Source of the DNA: an uncultured Oscillospiraceae bacterium
GTDB taxonomy: Bacteria; Bacillota; Clostridia; Oscillospirales; Ruminococcaceae
Direction of reading: 5' to 3'
Assembly: GCA_904384225.1 (NCBI GenBank)
Contig: CAJFJV010000010.1
Location: 1-57,977 of the forward strand
DNA length: 57,977 nt
Shown: one piece after another, positions 8,730-17,754 of the stretch
How positions within the stretch are numbered: the stretch's first letter is position 1
Layout of the letters: every line of letters begins with the position of its first letter
Position numbers and translations under genes: made by a program
The notes under the pieces: generated by a model
Seen by the model: the letters and a program-made list of their open reading frames with translations, nothing else
What the model was told of the DNA's origin: nothing
The model's database searches: none

Positions 8730-9161
8730 ATGCCGCTTTTAACGCAAGAACAGATCAAAGAGATTATTCCGCACCGGGATCCGTTTCTGCTTATTGACGA
8801 GGTTTTGGAGATGGAACCGGGCGTGCGCGTGGTTGCGCAGAAATATTTAAAACCGGACGAATTTTGGTTTAAAGGGCATTTCCCGCAGGAACCGGTTCAG
8901 CCGGGTGTTCTTACGATTGAGATGCTGGCGCAGGCTGGTGCGGTTTGCGCGCTTTCTTTGCCGGAGAATAAAGGGAAGATTGCTTATTTTGCCGGAATTG
9001 ATAAGGCGAAGTTCCGGCAGAAAATTGTGCCGGGAGATACCATTCGTTTAGAAGTGGAAATTATTAAGACACGCGGCCCGATTGGCGTCGGCAAAGCGGT
9101 TGCGCTTGTAAACGGAAAACGTGCCGTCACTTGTGAAATTACGTTCGCGATCGGCGCTTAA
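8730..9161 (+). CDS. fabZ: 3-hydroxyacyl-ACP dehydratase
   Basis: Hot-dog-fold dehydratase forming trans-2-enoyl-ACP. 143 residues with IPHRDPFLLID near the start, and catalytic His50 in FKGHFPQEPVQPGV and Glu64 in TIEMLAQAG. The ATG at 8730 follows AAAGGGGGAG. It sits between accB and accC, a gene order widespread in Firmicutes fab-acc clusters. Confidence 0.95.
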   Translation: MPLLTQEQIKEIIPHRDPFLLIDEVLEMEPGVRVVAQKYLKPDEFWFKGHFPQEPVQPGVLTIEMLAQAGAVCALSLPENKGKIAYFAGIDKAKFRQKIVPGDTIRLEVEIIKTRGPIGVGKAVALVNGKRAVTCEITFAIGA

Positions 9162-9179
9162 AGGAGAACGTGTTTTATT

Positions 9180-10541
9180 ATGTTCAATAAAGTATTGATT
9201 GCAAACCGCGGCGAAATAGCTGTACGTATCATCCGGGCTTGCCGAGAACTGGGCGTACGGACCGTTGCGGTCTTTTCCGAAGCGGATCGCGGTGCACTGC
9301 ATGCACAGATTGCGGATGAAGCGGTGTGCATTGGTCCTGCTGCAACCAAAGACAGCTATCTAAACGTGCAGGCAATTTTAGCCGCATGCGAACTTACCGG
9401 CGCAAACGCTGTGCATCCTGGATTTGGTTTCCTTTCTGAGAATGCTGCATTTGCGCGCAACTGTGAAAAGTGCGGCGTAACTTTTATCGGCCCGGATGCA
9501 GAATCTATGGAGATGATGGGAGACAAGGCCACAGCTAAGCAAACGATGCGAAACGCCGGCGTGCCGGTTGTCCCTGGATCGGACGGCGTGGTCAAAACAC
9601 CAGAGGAAGCCAAAAGGGTTGCAAAAGAAATCGGATATCCTGTTATGATTAAGGCTTCAGCCGGCGGCGGCGGCAGAGGGATTCGGCTTGTGCATACGGA
9701 AGAGGAACTGGAAGCAGCGATGGTTTCCGCGCAGCAGGAGGCGCTCTCTTTTTTCGCTAATGATGAGGTTTACATTGAGAAGTTTATTGTCAATCCGCGG
9801 CATGTTGAAATTCAGATTTTAGCAGATTCCTATGGGAATGTCGTGCATCTTGGAGAAAGAGACTGTTCTATGCAGCGCCGTAACCAGAAAGTTCTGGAGG
9901 AGTCGCCTTGTCCTGTACTTCCGGATGGCATTCGCCGGAAAATGGGGGAAGCCGCCGTTGCAGCTGCGAAAGCATGCGGCTATAAAAATGCCGGGACAAT
10001 AGAATTTTTGCTGGCAGAAGACGGTCAGTTTTACTTTATGGAGATGAATACCCGGATTCAGGTGGAACATCCGGTGACAGAACTTGTGACCGGCATCGAT
10101 CTTGTGCGTCAGCAGATTCTGATTGCTGCGGGTGAACGGCTGCCATTTAAACAAGAAGAGATCCGGCTTGTGGGGCATGCGATTGAATGCCGCATCAACG
10201 CGGAAGATCCTGCCCATCACTTCCGTCCGTCTCCCGGAAAGATTACGGCGCTGCATATGCCCGGCGGACCGGGGATCCGGATTGACAGCGCTGTTTATCA
10301 GGGATTTACAATATCCCCGTATTACGACAGCATGATTGCAAAGCTGATAGCTTATGCGCCCACGCGCGATGAGGCCATCCGTAAAATGAAATGGGCACTG
10401 GCAGAGTTTTTAGTAGAGGGCGTGGATACCAATATCGATTTTCAACTTGCACTTCTGCGCGATAAGAATTTTGAAACTGGACAGTACGATATTGGCTATC
10501 TTGGAAGAAAGCTTGCGCAAGAGCAAGATAAACAATCATAA
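9180..10541 (+). CDS. accC: Biotin carboxylase of acetyl-CoA carboxylase
   Basis: ATP-grasp enzyme carboxylating the biotin on AccB with bicarbonate. 453 residues. The opening NKVLIANRGEIAVRIIRA, the glycine-rich ATP loop KASAGGGGRGIR, the RDCSMQRRNQKV segment and EMNTRIQVEHPVTE with metal- and biotin-site residues are all present. AAGGAG lies ten bases before the ATG. It ends 38 bases before the inferred accD start. Confidence 0.97.
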   Translation: MFNKVLIANRGEIAVRIIRACRELGVRTVAVFSEADRGALHAQIADEAVCIGPAATKDSYLNVQAILAACELTGANAVHPGFGFLSENAAFARNCEKCGVTFIGPDAESMEMMGDKATAKQTMRNAGVPVVPGSDGVVKTPEEAKRVAKEIGYPVMIKASAGGGGRGIRLVHTEEELEAAMVSAQQEALSFFANDEVYIEKFIVNPRHVEIQILADSYGNVVHLGERDCSMQRRNQKVLEESPCPVLPDGIRRKMGEAAVAAAKACGYKNAGTIEFLLAEDGQFYFMEMNTRIQVEHPVTELVTGIDLVRQQILIAAGERLPFKQEEIRLVGHAIECRINAEDPAHHFRPSPGKITALHMPGGPGIRIDSAVYQGFTISPYYDSMIAKLIAYAPTRDEAIRKMKWALAEFLVEGVDTNIDFQLALLRDKNFETGQYDIGYLGRKLAQEQDKQS

Positions 10542-10579
10542 CTTAAACCGGCCGTATGTGCCGGAAGGAGGCGAAGGAT

Positions 10580-11446
10580 TTGCTTGAAGATTTGTTTAAG
10601 GTCGTAAAATTCCGTGCGGAAAACGATACCCATTCAGACAAAAAGAGCAAAGTCAGCATTCCACGCGATCTCTTGTTCAAGTGCCCGCGTTGCAGCAATA
10701 CGATGTTTATGGACGATTTTGTCGGGGCATCAAAGGTCTGTGCAAGCTGCGGATATCACGCGCGCCTTACTGCACAGGAGCGGTTGGATCTTACCATTGA
10801 CAAGGATACATTTGAGGAATACGATGCGAACATGACAAGCAAAAACCCGATCCAGTTTGACGGGTATGAAAAGAAAATTGCAGATCTGCAAGCGAAGACA
10901 GGTTTGCGTGATGCAGTGATTACGGGTGAATGCCGGATTCGAAACAAACATTGTGTCATTGCCGTAATGGATTCTCATTTTATGATGGCGTCAATGGGAA
11001 GCGTCGTTGGGGAAAAGTTGACGCGTGCTTTTGAACGTGCGACGGAAAAAAATCTGCCGGTTGTGGTATTTGCGGCTTCAGGCGGAGCTAGGATGCAAGA
11101 GGGGATCGTCTCTTTGATGCAAATGGCGAAAACGTCGGCTGCCGTTGCCCGTCACAGCGACAAAGGGCTTTTATATATTACGGTTTTGACCGATCCTACA
11201 ACCGGCGGTGTGACTGCCTCGTTTGCATCTTTGGGCGACATTATTATAGCAGAACCAAAGGTTTTGATCGGTTTTGCCGGCCGGCGTGTTATAGAGGATA
11301 CCATCCGTCAGCGTCTGCCGGATGATTTCCAGTCTGCCGAATTTCTGTTGGAGCATGGGTTTGTAGATATGATTGTGCCGCGCAAAAACTTGAGACGGAC
11401 CATATCGCGGCTAATCCGCCTGCATACAAAGGAGGCGAGCAGATGA
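10580..11446 (+). CDS. accD: Acetyl-CoA carboxylase carboxyltransferase subunit beta
   Basis: Beta half of the carboxyltransferase that forms malonyl-CoA. The N-terminal zinc ribbon has CPRC and CASC pairs, followed by the crotonase-like domain with ASGGARMQEG and TDPTTGGVTASFA. I place the start at TTG 10580, eight bases after AAGGAGG; the upstream ATG at 10556 lies before that ribosome site and would add eight non-conserved residues. This gives 288 residues. Its stop overlaps the accA start (ATGA), so alpha and beta subunits are made in step. Confidence 0.92.
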   Translation: MLEDLFKVVKFRAENDTHSDKKSKVSIPRDLLFKCPRCSNTMFMDDFVGASKVCASCGYHARLTAQERLDLTIDKDTFEEYDANMTSKNPIQFDGYEKKIADLQAKTGLRDAVITGECRIRNKHCVIAVMDSHFMMASMGSVVGEKLTRAFERATEKNLPVVVFAASGGARMQEGIVSLMQMAKTSAAVARHSDKGLLYITVLTDPTTGGVTASFASLGDIIIAEPKVLIGFAGRRVIEDTIRQRLPDDFQSAEFLLEHGFVDMIVPRKNLRRTISRLIRLHTKEASR

Positions 11447-12255
11447 GCAATCTGACGGCGTCTGAACGCATTGATATTGTGCATCATAAGGGACGGCCTA
11501 CCATTCGAGATTATATTCCGCTTTTATTCGATGAGTTTTGCGAACTGCATGGTGACCGGTTGTTTGGCGATGATCAGGCGATGCTGGGCGGTATCGCCAA
11601 TTTCCGGGGGATCCCCATTACAGTAATTGCTGAGGTAAAGGGGAGGAACTTAGAGGAAAACAAGCGGTCAAATTTTGCCATGCCACATCCTGAGGGATAC
11701 CGCAAAGCGCTGCGCCTTGCCAAACAGGCAGAAAAATTCCATAGGCCGGTCGTCTTCTTTATTGATACGCCCGGTGCCTTTTGCGGCATTGGTGCGGAAG
11801 AACGCGGCCAGGGCGAAGCGATTGCACGCAATTTGCTGGAATTATCCCGCCTCAAGACCCCTATTATTTCGATTGTACTGGGAGAAGGAGGCTCCGGAGG
11901 TGCGCTGGCACTGGGTGTATGTGATGAGCTTGCTATGCTGGAAAATGCAGTTTATTCTGTGATCTCTCCACGGGGGTTTGCTAGTATCCTTTGGAAAGAT
12001 GCATCCCGCGAACGGGAAGCGGCTGATCGTCTGCATATTACGGCAGAGGATCTTTTAAAACTACAGGTATGTGATGCGATTATTGAAGAACCGACTGGAG
12101 GCGCACACAACAACCCGCAGCAGACAGCTGAAAATATTTCACATTATCTTTTCGGTGCTTTACAGAAAATCATGCGAAAAGAGGTTGCATTCTTGCTCGA
12201 CAGCAGATATAATAAATTTAGAAAAATCGGGGAATTTGATGAAGGCCTCGAATAA
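11443..12255 (+). CDS. accA: Acetyl-CoA carboxylase carboxyltransferase subunit alpha
   Basis: Alpha half of the carboxyltransferase, 270 residues, shorter than the 319 residues of E. coli AccA but usual for Firmicutes that lack the N-terminal extension. Core motifs are DRLFGDDQA, IDTPGAFCGIGAEERGQGEA and GEGGSGGALALG, the last forming an oxyanion hole. Four-base ATGA overlap with accD gives translational coupling. A 96-base gap with only a weak promoter candidate separates it from acpP. Confidence 0.95.
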   Translation: MSNLTASERIDIVHHKGRPTIRDYIPLLFDEFCELHGDRLFGDDQAMLGGIANFRGIPITVIAEVKGRNLEENKRSNFAMPHPEGYRKALRLAKQAEKFHRPVVFFIDTPGAFCGIGAEERGQGEAIARNLLELSRLKTPIISIVLGEGGSGGALALGVCDELAMLENAVYSVISPRGFASILWKDASREREAADRLHITAEDLLKLQVCDAIIEEPTGGAHNNPQQTAENISHYLFGALQKIMRKEVAFLLDSRYNKFRKIGEFDEGLE

Positions 12256-12351
12256 TCTGTGCCATTATTGAGCAAAAATTTTTTGTTATTATATCCATGG
12301 CGCAGCCGGGATATGATATAGATCACATTACCGATAAAGGAGGTTGCAGTT

Positions 12352-12579
12352 GTGGTTTTTGATAAGATCAAAGCGATTCTGGTAGACCAGCTTGATGTAG
12401 ATGAGAACAAAGTCACGATGGAAGCTTCGATTACTGACGATCTGGGCGCAGATTCTCTGGACATCGCCGATATTGTCATGTCTATTGAGGAAGAGTTTAA
12501 TGTTGAAGTTCCGGATGATCAACTCCAGAACATCAAAGTGGTTGGCGATATCGTAAAATACATTGAAGAAAACGCCTAA
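12352..12579 (+). CDS. acpP: Acyl carrier protein
   Basis: 75-residue acidic carrier for all acyl intermediates. The phosphopantetheine serine is Ser35 in GADSLDIAD. Translation begins at GTG 12352, eight bases after AAAGGAGG. Placing acpP last in the operon, after accA, is unusual; in many clostridial clusters it follows fabH. A strong terminator 10 bases downstream ends the operon. Confidence 0.95.
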   Translation: MVFDKIKAILVDQLDVDENKVTMEASITDDLGADSLDIADIVMSIEEEFNVEVPDDQLQNIKVVGDIVKYIEENA

Positions 12580-12589
12580 AAGACAAAAG

Positions 12590-12630
12590 AAAAACGCCTC
12601 TTGTTTTATTGGATGAGAGGCGTTTTTTTA
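12590..12630 (+). terminator. Terminator of the fab-acc-acpP operon
   Basis: AAAAACGCCTC (12590-12600), a 16-base loop, GAGGCGTTTTTTT. A-rich and T-rich flanks mean it may also serve the leftward dpa operon that ends at 12644. Confidence 0.85.
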
Positions 12631-12643
12631 TTTTACATAAAAA

Positions 12644-13213
12644 TCAGAGCACAATCGGTTCAATCTGTACGCCGTTTGAGGCGGCCAATAGTGTTTCAGG
12701 GATGCGGGTGAAATCCGCAACAATAGAAGTTGGCTTTTTTTGCCAATCATCCTGACGCAGCGGGACAAAATAATAATGCCGCATATTCAAAAGCGTGCCG
12801 ATGTTTTTAGCGCTGCCGCTCAGCGCATCGTTGGTTGAAACGGCAATTATGACAGGACGCTGCCGCCGCAAATGGGATTTTACCGCCATTGTAACGGGCG
12901 TATCTGTGACAGAAAGAGCCAATTTTGCCAGTGTATTTCCCGTGCAGGGGGAGACCAGCATCAAATCCGTCATTGCCATAGGGCCAATTGGTTCAGCTTC
13001 CTGGATGGTTTGGATTACTGGACGATGGCAAATCTCCTCTGCTTCCGATAGGAAATCTGCCGCCTTTCCAAAACGGGTGTCTAAAGCGGCGGCGTGAAAA
13101 GAAAAAATGGGGATAATGTCATATTCGCCGCTGAGTTCCCGCATCAAGTCGAGATTCCGGCGGAAAGTACAGAATGAACCGGTCAAAGCAAATCCAAGCT
13201 TACTCCGCGCCAT
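12644..13213 (-). CDS. dpaB: Dipicolinate synthase subunit B
   Basis: Flavoprotein-fold subunit that, with DpaA, makes dipicolinic acid for the spore core in the mother cell. 189 residues from ATG 13213, which follows AAGGAGGAGGG. MARSKLGFALTGSFCTF and the VSPCTGNTLAKLA segment are characteristic. It overlaps the end of dpaA by 14 bases. The longer frame reaching 13339 lies inside dpaA and has no ribosome site. Shows that the organism makes endospores. Confidence 0.93.
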   Translation of the reverse strand: MARSKLGFALTGSFCTFRRNLDLMRELSGEYDIIPIFSFHAAALDTRFGKAADFLSEAEEICHRPVIQTIQEAEPIGPMAMTDLMLVSPCTGNTLAKLALSVTDTPVTMAVKSHLRRQRPVIIAVSTNDALSGSAKNIGTLLNMRHYYFVPLRQDDWQKKPTSIVADFTRIPETLLAASNGVQIEPIVL

Positions 13214-14087
13214 ATGCCCTCCTCCTTTCAGTGTCAATATTTTCAATGGTATCAGCAATGATTTGAGCAGCGGTATACGGCGCGGTCTTTCCTGGAAGCG
13301 AAAGCGCCCATATGGTTTTGAGGCCGAGCCGTCGGGCACAGAGCTGGTCGATCCCGCCCGGCTTTGAGGCCAAATCGATTATCAGGCAGTCGCGCCGTAC
13401 GCGTGCGAGAAGCGATTCGCTCAGCACTTCAGCAGGCGCTGTATTGAAAATCAAGGGGAAATGTGGAAGCGTGGATTCCAGCGCTTCTATTGGGCAGGCT
13501 TTGCTTCCTTCCGACTGCGCCCATGCACGGGCTTCTAGTGACCTTGCGGCGACAGTTACAATGGCGCCAAGCGCATTGAGTTTTTTTGCGAGAAGGCGAC
13601 CAATCCGTCCATAGCCGATAACAAGCACAGGCGTGCGGTCAATCGTATAAGGAAGCTCTTCCATTGCAAGGCACACTGCCCCCTCAGCGGTTACTGCGGC
13701 GTTCTGGACAGCAAGTTCTTCTCTTTTCAGATAATCGGCTGCGGTCAGGCCATACTCGTTGAGCATGTGAAGCAAGTCCGCATCCATTCGCCCGCCCAAA
13801 ACAACAGTATGTTCTCCCGCACAGGCAAGCACCGTCTTAACCGGGATGCGTTCTGAAGAAAACGGCGTGTTTAAAATCTGGTTTTCTGATACTGCGGGAA
13901 CAGGAAGGATGATGTAATCAGGCGCGGGAAGTGAGGATATCTGAGATGGGGGAAGTTCTCCGGAAAAAGCAGGAGAACATTTTTCAAGCCCTGTAGTGTA
14001 CACTGTACAGGTTTGTGCAAGAATTTGCGCAAGATAATACTGTCGCAGGTCACCACCTGCGATCAGGATCAATCGTTGTGTTGGCAC
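13200..14087 (-). CDS. dpaA: Dipicolinate synthase subunit A
   Basis: NAD(P)-binding subunit of dipicolinate synthase, 295 residues, also called SpoVFA. A Rossmann motif is seen in PVLVIGYGRIGRLLAKKL near residues 152-169, with an N-terminal dehydrogenase-like catalytic half that matches the family. It starts at GTG 14087, nine bases after AAAGGAG. First gene of a two-gene leftward unit with a sigma-K-like promoter about 50 bases upstream. Confidence 0.93.
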   Translation of the reverse strand: MPTQRLILIAGGDLRQYYLAQILAQTCTVYTTGLEKCSPAFSGELPPSQISSLPAPDYIILPVPAVSENQILNTPFSSERIPVKTVLACAGEHTVVLGGRMDADLLHMLNEYGLTAADYLKREELAVQNAAVTAEGAVCLAMEELPYTIDRTPVLVIGYGRIGRLLAKKLNALGAIVTVAARSLEARAWAQSEGSKACPIEALESTLPHFPLIFNTAPAEVLSESLLARVRRDCLIIDLASKPGGIDQLCARRLGLKTIWALSLPGKTAPYTAAQIIADTIENIDTERRRAYGAE

Positions 14088-14135
14088 GTAAAACAGCTCC
14101 TTTGCTGAGTCCTTGTTTTCTGAAAGGGTCTGTTC

Positions 14136-14164
14136 TATCTTATGAAAGGTGGATGCTGTAGGTT
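14136..14164 (-). promoter_or_regulatory. Sigma-K/sigma-E-like promoter of dpaA-dpaB
   Basis: On the minus strand AACC (14164-14161), 16 bases, then CATAAGATA (14144-14136). This fits the mother-cell sporulation consensus AC-N16-CATAnnnTA, as expected for dipicolinate synthase. Confidence 0.6.
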
Positions 14165-14199
14165 ACGAAGATAGGAGGGGAACCGGTAAATAAAAAAGC

Positions 14200-14228
14200 T
14201 TTACAAATCAAAGAAAAGCCGATATAAT
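14200..14228 (+). promoter_or_regulatory. Sigma-A promoter of the second MATE gene
   Basis: TTTACA (14200-14205), 17 bases, TATAAT (14223-14228). The transcript would begin near 14235, immediately before the structured leader. Confidence 0.75.
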
Positions 14229-14236
14229 GCATTTAT

Positions 14237-14305
14237 ATCCCCGATGTACTGCAAAGAAAATGGCGGTGCTTCGGGGATGCAGGCTTAAAAGGAAATAAAA
14301 GCTGC
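14237..14305 (+). promoter_or_regulatory. Structured 5' leader of the second MATE gene
   Basis: Two hairpins can be drawn. The first pairs ATCCCCGA (14237-14244) with TCGGGGAT (14271-14278), has a 3x3 internal loop, then ACTGC (14248-14252) with GCGGT (14263-14267) around a ten-base A-rich loop. The second pairs GCAG and CTT (14279-14286, one bulged G) with AAG and CTGC (14299-14305). It sits at the 5' end of the transcript and resembles no riboswitch class I recognise. Confidence 0.45.
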
Positions 14306-14366
14306 AAGGCGTCGGTATTGGGATTGTATGCCAAATTGCGTTTTGACAAGGAGAGGGGTTTTCTGT

Positions 14367-15770
14367 GTGAGTAAAGGTATTTTGACAAAACCGTTTCGGG
14401 CGGCGGGCCGGTTTTTCGATCAAAATTATGGAAGCTCCATGTTTACAAGCAGGGAGTTTTTCGGTATTTTAGGGCCGGTCATTATCGATCAGTTCTTCAT
14501 GTATTTGATCAGTATGCTGACCACCGCAATGATTAGCGCTTCAAGCCAGGACTCTGTCTCTGCAGTCAGTCTGGTAAACCCGATCATTTATCTGGCGATG
14601 GCTTTGTTTACCTCGGTAGCTTCTGGCGGTACTGTTGTGGTTGCCCAGTACAAAGGGAAAGGGGATCCTGTCAGGGTGAGGCAGGCGGCTGGCCAAGCAG
14701 TGCTTTCTACGCTGTTTGTCGCCATTGCGGTGGCGGTTTTGATGATCGTGTTTGCCTCGCCGATTGTCTGGGGGCTGTTTGGCACAGCCGGTGATGCGGT
14801 TTGCAATAAAGCAGTGGAATATTTAATCGGTATGAGCATTTCGTTTATTCCTTTTTCCTTTTATTCTTCCTCTTTTGCTGCAATGCGCGGGATTGGAGAT
14901 TCCAAAGCCTGCCTCCGTTTAACGGTAATCATTAATGTCATCCATTTAATATTGAGTATGATCTTTTTAAATATTCTCCATCTTGATATTTTCGGCACCA
15001 TACTTTCTTACATATTGGCGCGGATTATCGGCGGCGGTACAGGGCTTTATTCTCTGATGAGCAAGCGTGGCCAGCTCGGTGTTTTTTTCAGTGATATTTT
15101 CCGTTTTGAAGGGCGGCTGCTGAAATCCATTTTCCGTATGGGTGTGCCGTTTGCCGTAGAACAGTGTTTTTACAATGGCGGTACCATTATTGTGCAGGCG
15201 TATATGGTGCAGCTTGGGAATATTGCGGTAGCGGCCAATGCGATTGCCAACTCCGCATTTAGTTTGATTTATGCAGCCGGATTTGCAGTCAGCACGGTGA
15301 CGCTTACGGTTACAGGCCAATGTATCGGTGCAGGTGAAATTGCACTCGCCAAACATTATGGAAGGCGGATGGAATGGCTTGGCAATGGGATCTGCCTATT
15401 ATCGGTGATCGTGATTCTTCCGCTGATGCCGCTTCTTCTAATGCTGTATGCGCCGGAAGCCGAAACATTACCGGTTATCTATCCGCTGCTGTGGATTGGA
15501 TCCGCATTTATGCCGTTTGTATGGTCTGGTGCAAACGTTATGTCAAATACACTGCGTGCAGCGGGCGATGCGAATTTTACTTCTGTTACATCATTGGTCT
15601 GCATGTGGATAGTCCGTGTGGGCCTTGGATATCTTTTAGCGCTGCCGTTAGGACTGGGGATTAACGGCGTTTGGATTGCAATGGGGCTGGAATGGGTTGT
15701 GAAGACCATCGTTTTCCGTATCCGGTTCCACGGTGACAAATGGTATCGCAAAAAGATTGTGGAAGAATAG
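14367..15770 (+). CDS. MATE family cation/drug antiporter
   Basis: Second MATE transporter, 467 residues from GTG 14367, which sits about nine bases after AAGGAGAGGGG; an ATG at 14328 lacks a ribosome site. MatE signatures include LGPVIIDQFFMYLISMLTTA in the first helix region and PFAVEQCFYNGGTIIV at the start of the second half, with about twelve membrane segments. The C-terminus is basic. Controlled by its own promoter and the structured leader at 14237-14305, which could make it the responder to the exported compound or stress. Substrate unknown. Confidence 0.88.
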   Translation: MSKGILTKPFRAAGRFFDQNYGSSMFTSREFFGILGPVIIDQFFMYLISMLTTAMISASSQDSVSAVSLVNPIIYLAMALFTSVASGGTVVVAQYKGKGDPVRVRQAAGQAVLSTLFVAIAVAVLMIVFASPIVWGLFGTAGDAVCNKAVEYLIGMSISFIPFSFYSSSFAAMRGIGDSKACLRLTVIINVIHLILSMIFLNILHLDIFGTILSYILARIIGGGTGLYSLMSKRGQLGVFFSDIFRFEGRLLKSIFRMGVPFAVEQCFYNGGTIIVQAYMVQLGNIAVAANAIANSAFSLIYAAGFAVSTVTLTVTGQCIGAGEIALAKHYGRRMEWLGNGICLLSVIVILPLMPLLLMLYAPEAETLPVIYPLLWIGSAFMPFVWSGANVMSNTLRAAGDANFTSVTSLVCMWIVRVGLGYLLALPLGLGINGVWIAMGLEWVVKTIVFRIRFHGDKWYRKKIVEE

Positions 15771-15904
15771 CTTTTCATTTGGAAAAGCAGATATATTCCC
15801 ATTCAAAGTACTGCTGTCCGTGTACAGCGATATTTTGGATAGAAATGGGCACTGTTTTAAAAAAGGAAACAGAATTTAAAGCATTTTAAGCGCTTCCTAT
15901 TGAG

Positions 15905-15946
15905 AAAAAAGCAAGAACCGATGTTTTCATCGATTCTTGCTTTTTG
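15905..15946. terminator. Bidirectional terminator between MATE and murC
   Basis: AAAAAGCAAGAA...TTCTTGCTTTTT with an inner CGATG/CATCG stem gives a nearly perfect hairpin flanked by A and T runs, serving the rightward MATE gene. Murc, leftward, ends about 200 bases away. The remaining 15947-16149 holds no gene. Confidence 0.85.
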
Positions 15947-16149
15947 ATATGTGCATGAATCCTTTTCTAAGGGATCAACAAATAGGCAAACCCCATCCAA
16001 AGGTTAGAGAGTACCGTGCTGCTTTTTTAAGATAAAGCGGCGTATTGTAAATTGTGGATGTAGATATAAAAGTTGGATATCAACATCTGAGACACCAACC
16101 AAAGAAGAACGCTTATCGCTTGAACCCTTTAAAGAAACAGAATACCGGT

Positions 16150-17550
16150 TTATATTTGGGGCTTCGTCATTTTGCTTTCAAGCATCGCTACAATTTGTTT
16201 AGCACATTTGTTGATATCTCCGCACCCCAATGTGATGATAAGGTCACCGTCCTGCGCAATGGACACAACATGTTCGGCAATTTCTTCAAACGTATTAAAC
16301 CAGACACAGCCCGGGATCTTTTCTGCAAGATCCTTAGCATAGACATGATATGTGTTTTTTTCACGGCTACCCATGATTTCAGACAAGACTGTGATATCCG
16401 CAAGCTGCAATACCTCTGCAAAGTCCTGCATCAAAGCCTTGGTGCGGGAATAAGTGAAGGGCTGATGAACAGCGATAACGCGCTTAAAATGCATGGATTT
16501 TGCCGCAGTTAAGGTAGCCCGGATTTCTGTTGGGTGATGCGCATAATCGTCTGCAACGGTTATGCCGCTGATATGCCCGAGAATTTCAAATCGGCGTCCT
16601 GCACCGTGGAAAGCGGAAAGCCCCGCTTTTACTTGTTCAAATGTTGCACCTGTATGCATAGCAGCAATCCCTGCGGCTATTGCGTTCAACACATTGTGGC
16701 GCCCAGGGACGTACAGATCGACAGTGCCAAGGCACCGGCCGTTTTGCATGAAATCAAAGCTGGTATGAATGCCGCTGTGCGTTTGGATGTTTTCCGGATA
16801 ATATTCATTTTCGTTAGAATATCCATAGAAAGTAATGGGCTTCTGAATGCCCTCCAGAGCCTTTAAGACTTTGGCATCATCACCGAATGCAATAATCTCT
16901 TTACTGGCCATGGAGCAAAATGTATGAAACGATGCAATCAGATTATCAATTGTTTTAAAATAATCCAAATGATCGTTGTCGATGTTTAATAAAATGGCGG
17001 TGTCCGGGGCTAGTTTTAAAAAAGTGTCGACAAATTCACATGATTCGCAGACAAAACGCTCGCTTCCGCCCACACGTCCGCTTCCGCCAATGGAAGAAAG
17101 CTTTCCGCCGATGACAGCCGATGGGTCAAGGCCGGCATCCAGAAGGATTTGTGTGAGCATAGCGGAGGTCGTTGTTTTGCCGTGTGTGCCGCAAACACAC
17201 AGCGCCTCTTTGAAGCAGCGCGAAAGAACACCGAGCATGACGCTGCGTTCTACTACCGGGACACCAGAGGCGCGGGCGGCAATCAGCTCTTCATTGTCCG
17301 ACATAATAGCTGCGGTGTAGACGATGAGATCCGCACCTTTGATATTTTCGGCGCGCTGGCCCATCATTACAGGAATTCCCATTTTTCTGACAAGCGCAAG
17401 CGTATCTGTTTCGTTGTTGTCGGAGCCGGTAAGATAGTAGCCTTTGGCATGCAGGATTTGTGCGATGGGAAACATACCAGATCCGCCGATTCCAATAAAG
17501 TGAATATGTTTTTTATCCTTAAGCAAGTCTGCGCTGATTTCATGTTCCAT
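16150..17550 (-). CDS. murC: UDP-N-acetylmuramate--L-alanine ligase
   Basis: ATP-dependent cytoplasmic ligase adding L-alanine to UDP-MurNAc in peptidoglycan precursor synthesis. 466 residues with HFIGIGGSGM (UDP-binding Rossmann loop) near residue 17, the P-loop GTHGKTTTSAM near 120, and a C-terminal Mur ligase domain containing DDYAHHPTEI. Start ATG 17550 follows GGAAAGGAC. It is a single gene here rather than part of a mur-fts cluster. Confidence 0.96.
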   Translation of the reverse strand: MEHEISADLLKDKKHIHFIGIGGSGMFPIAQILHAKGYYLTGSDNNETDTLALVRKMGIPVMMGQRAENIKGADLIVYTAAIMSDNEELIAARASGVPVVERSVMLGVLSRCFKEALCVCGTHGKTTTSAMLTQILLDAGLDPSAVIGGKLSSIGGSGRVGGSERFVCESCEFVDTFLKLAPDTAILLNIDNDHLDYFKTIDNLIASFHTFCSMASKEIIAFGDDAKVLKALEGIQKPITFYGYSNENEYYPENIQTHSGIHTSFDFMQNGRCLGTVDLYVPGRHNVLNAIAAGIAAMHTGATFEQVKAGLSAFHGAGRRFEILGHISGITVADDYAHHPTEIRATLTAAKSMHFKRVIAVHQPFTYSRTKALMQDFAEVLQLADITVLSEIMGSREKNTYHVYAKDLAEKIPGCVWFNTFEEIAEHVVSIAQDGDLIITLGCGDINKCAKQIVAMLESKMTKPQI

Positions 17551-17719
17551 AGTATCAGTCCGTCCTTTCCAGAAAATCGGATACAGAGGAATCCGTTTCT
17601 TTTATTATATTGCATTCTGTCAAGAAAATAAACAGCTTTTATGCGGAAAACGGGCCGAATTGGACGGGATCTGCCTAAATAAAATTGGTTTTTCGCTGCA
17701 AACGGATCGGATGCATGAT

Positions 17720-17748
17720 TTGTATCTTTCTTCCCTTTGTGCTACAAT
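17720..17748 (+). promoter_or_regulatory. Sigma-A promoter of rsmA-hemW
   Basis: TTGTAT (17720-17725), 17 bases, TACAAT (17743-17748). The predicted start near 17755 leaves an untranslated leader of about 235 bases. Confidence 0.6.
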
Positions 17749-17754
17749 AATATA

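Noticed and set aside
16054-16512. Plus-strand 152-codon open frame opposite murC
   Set aside because: It lies antisense to the conserved murC coding sequence and has no independent support.
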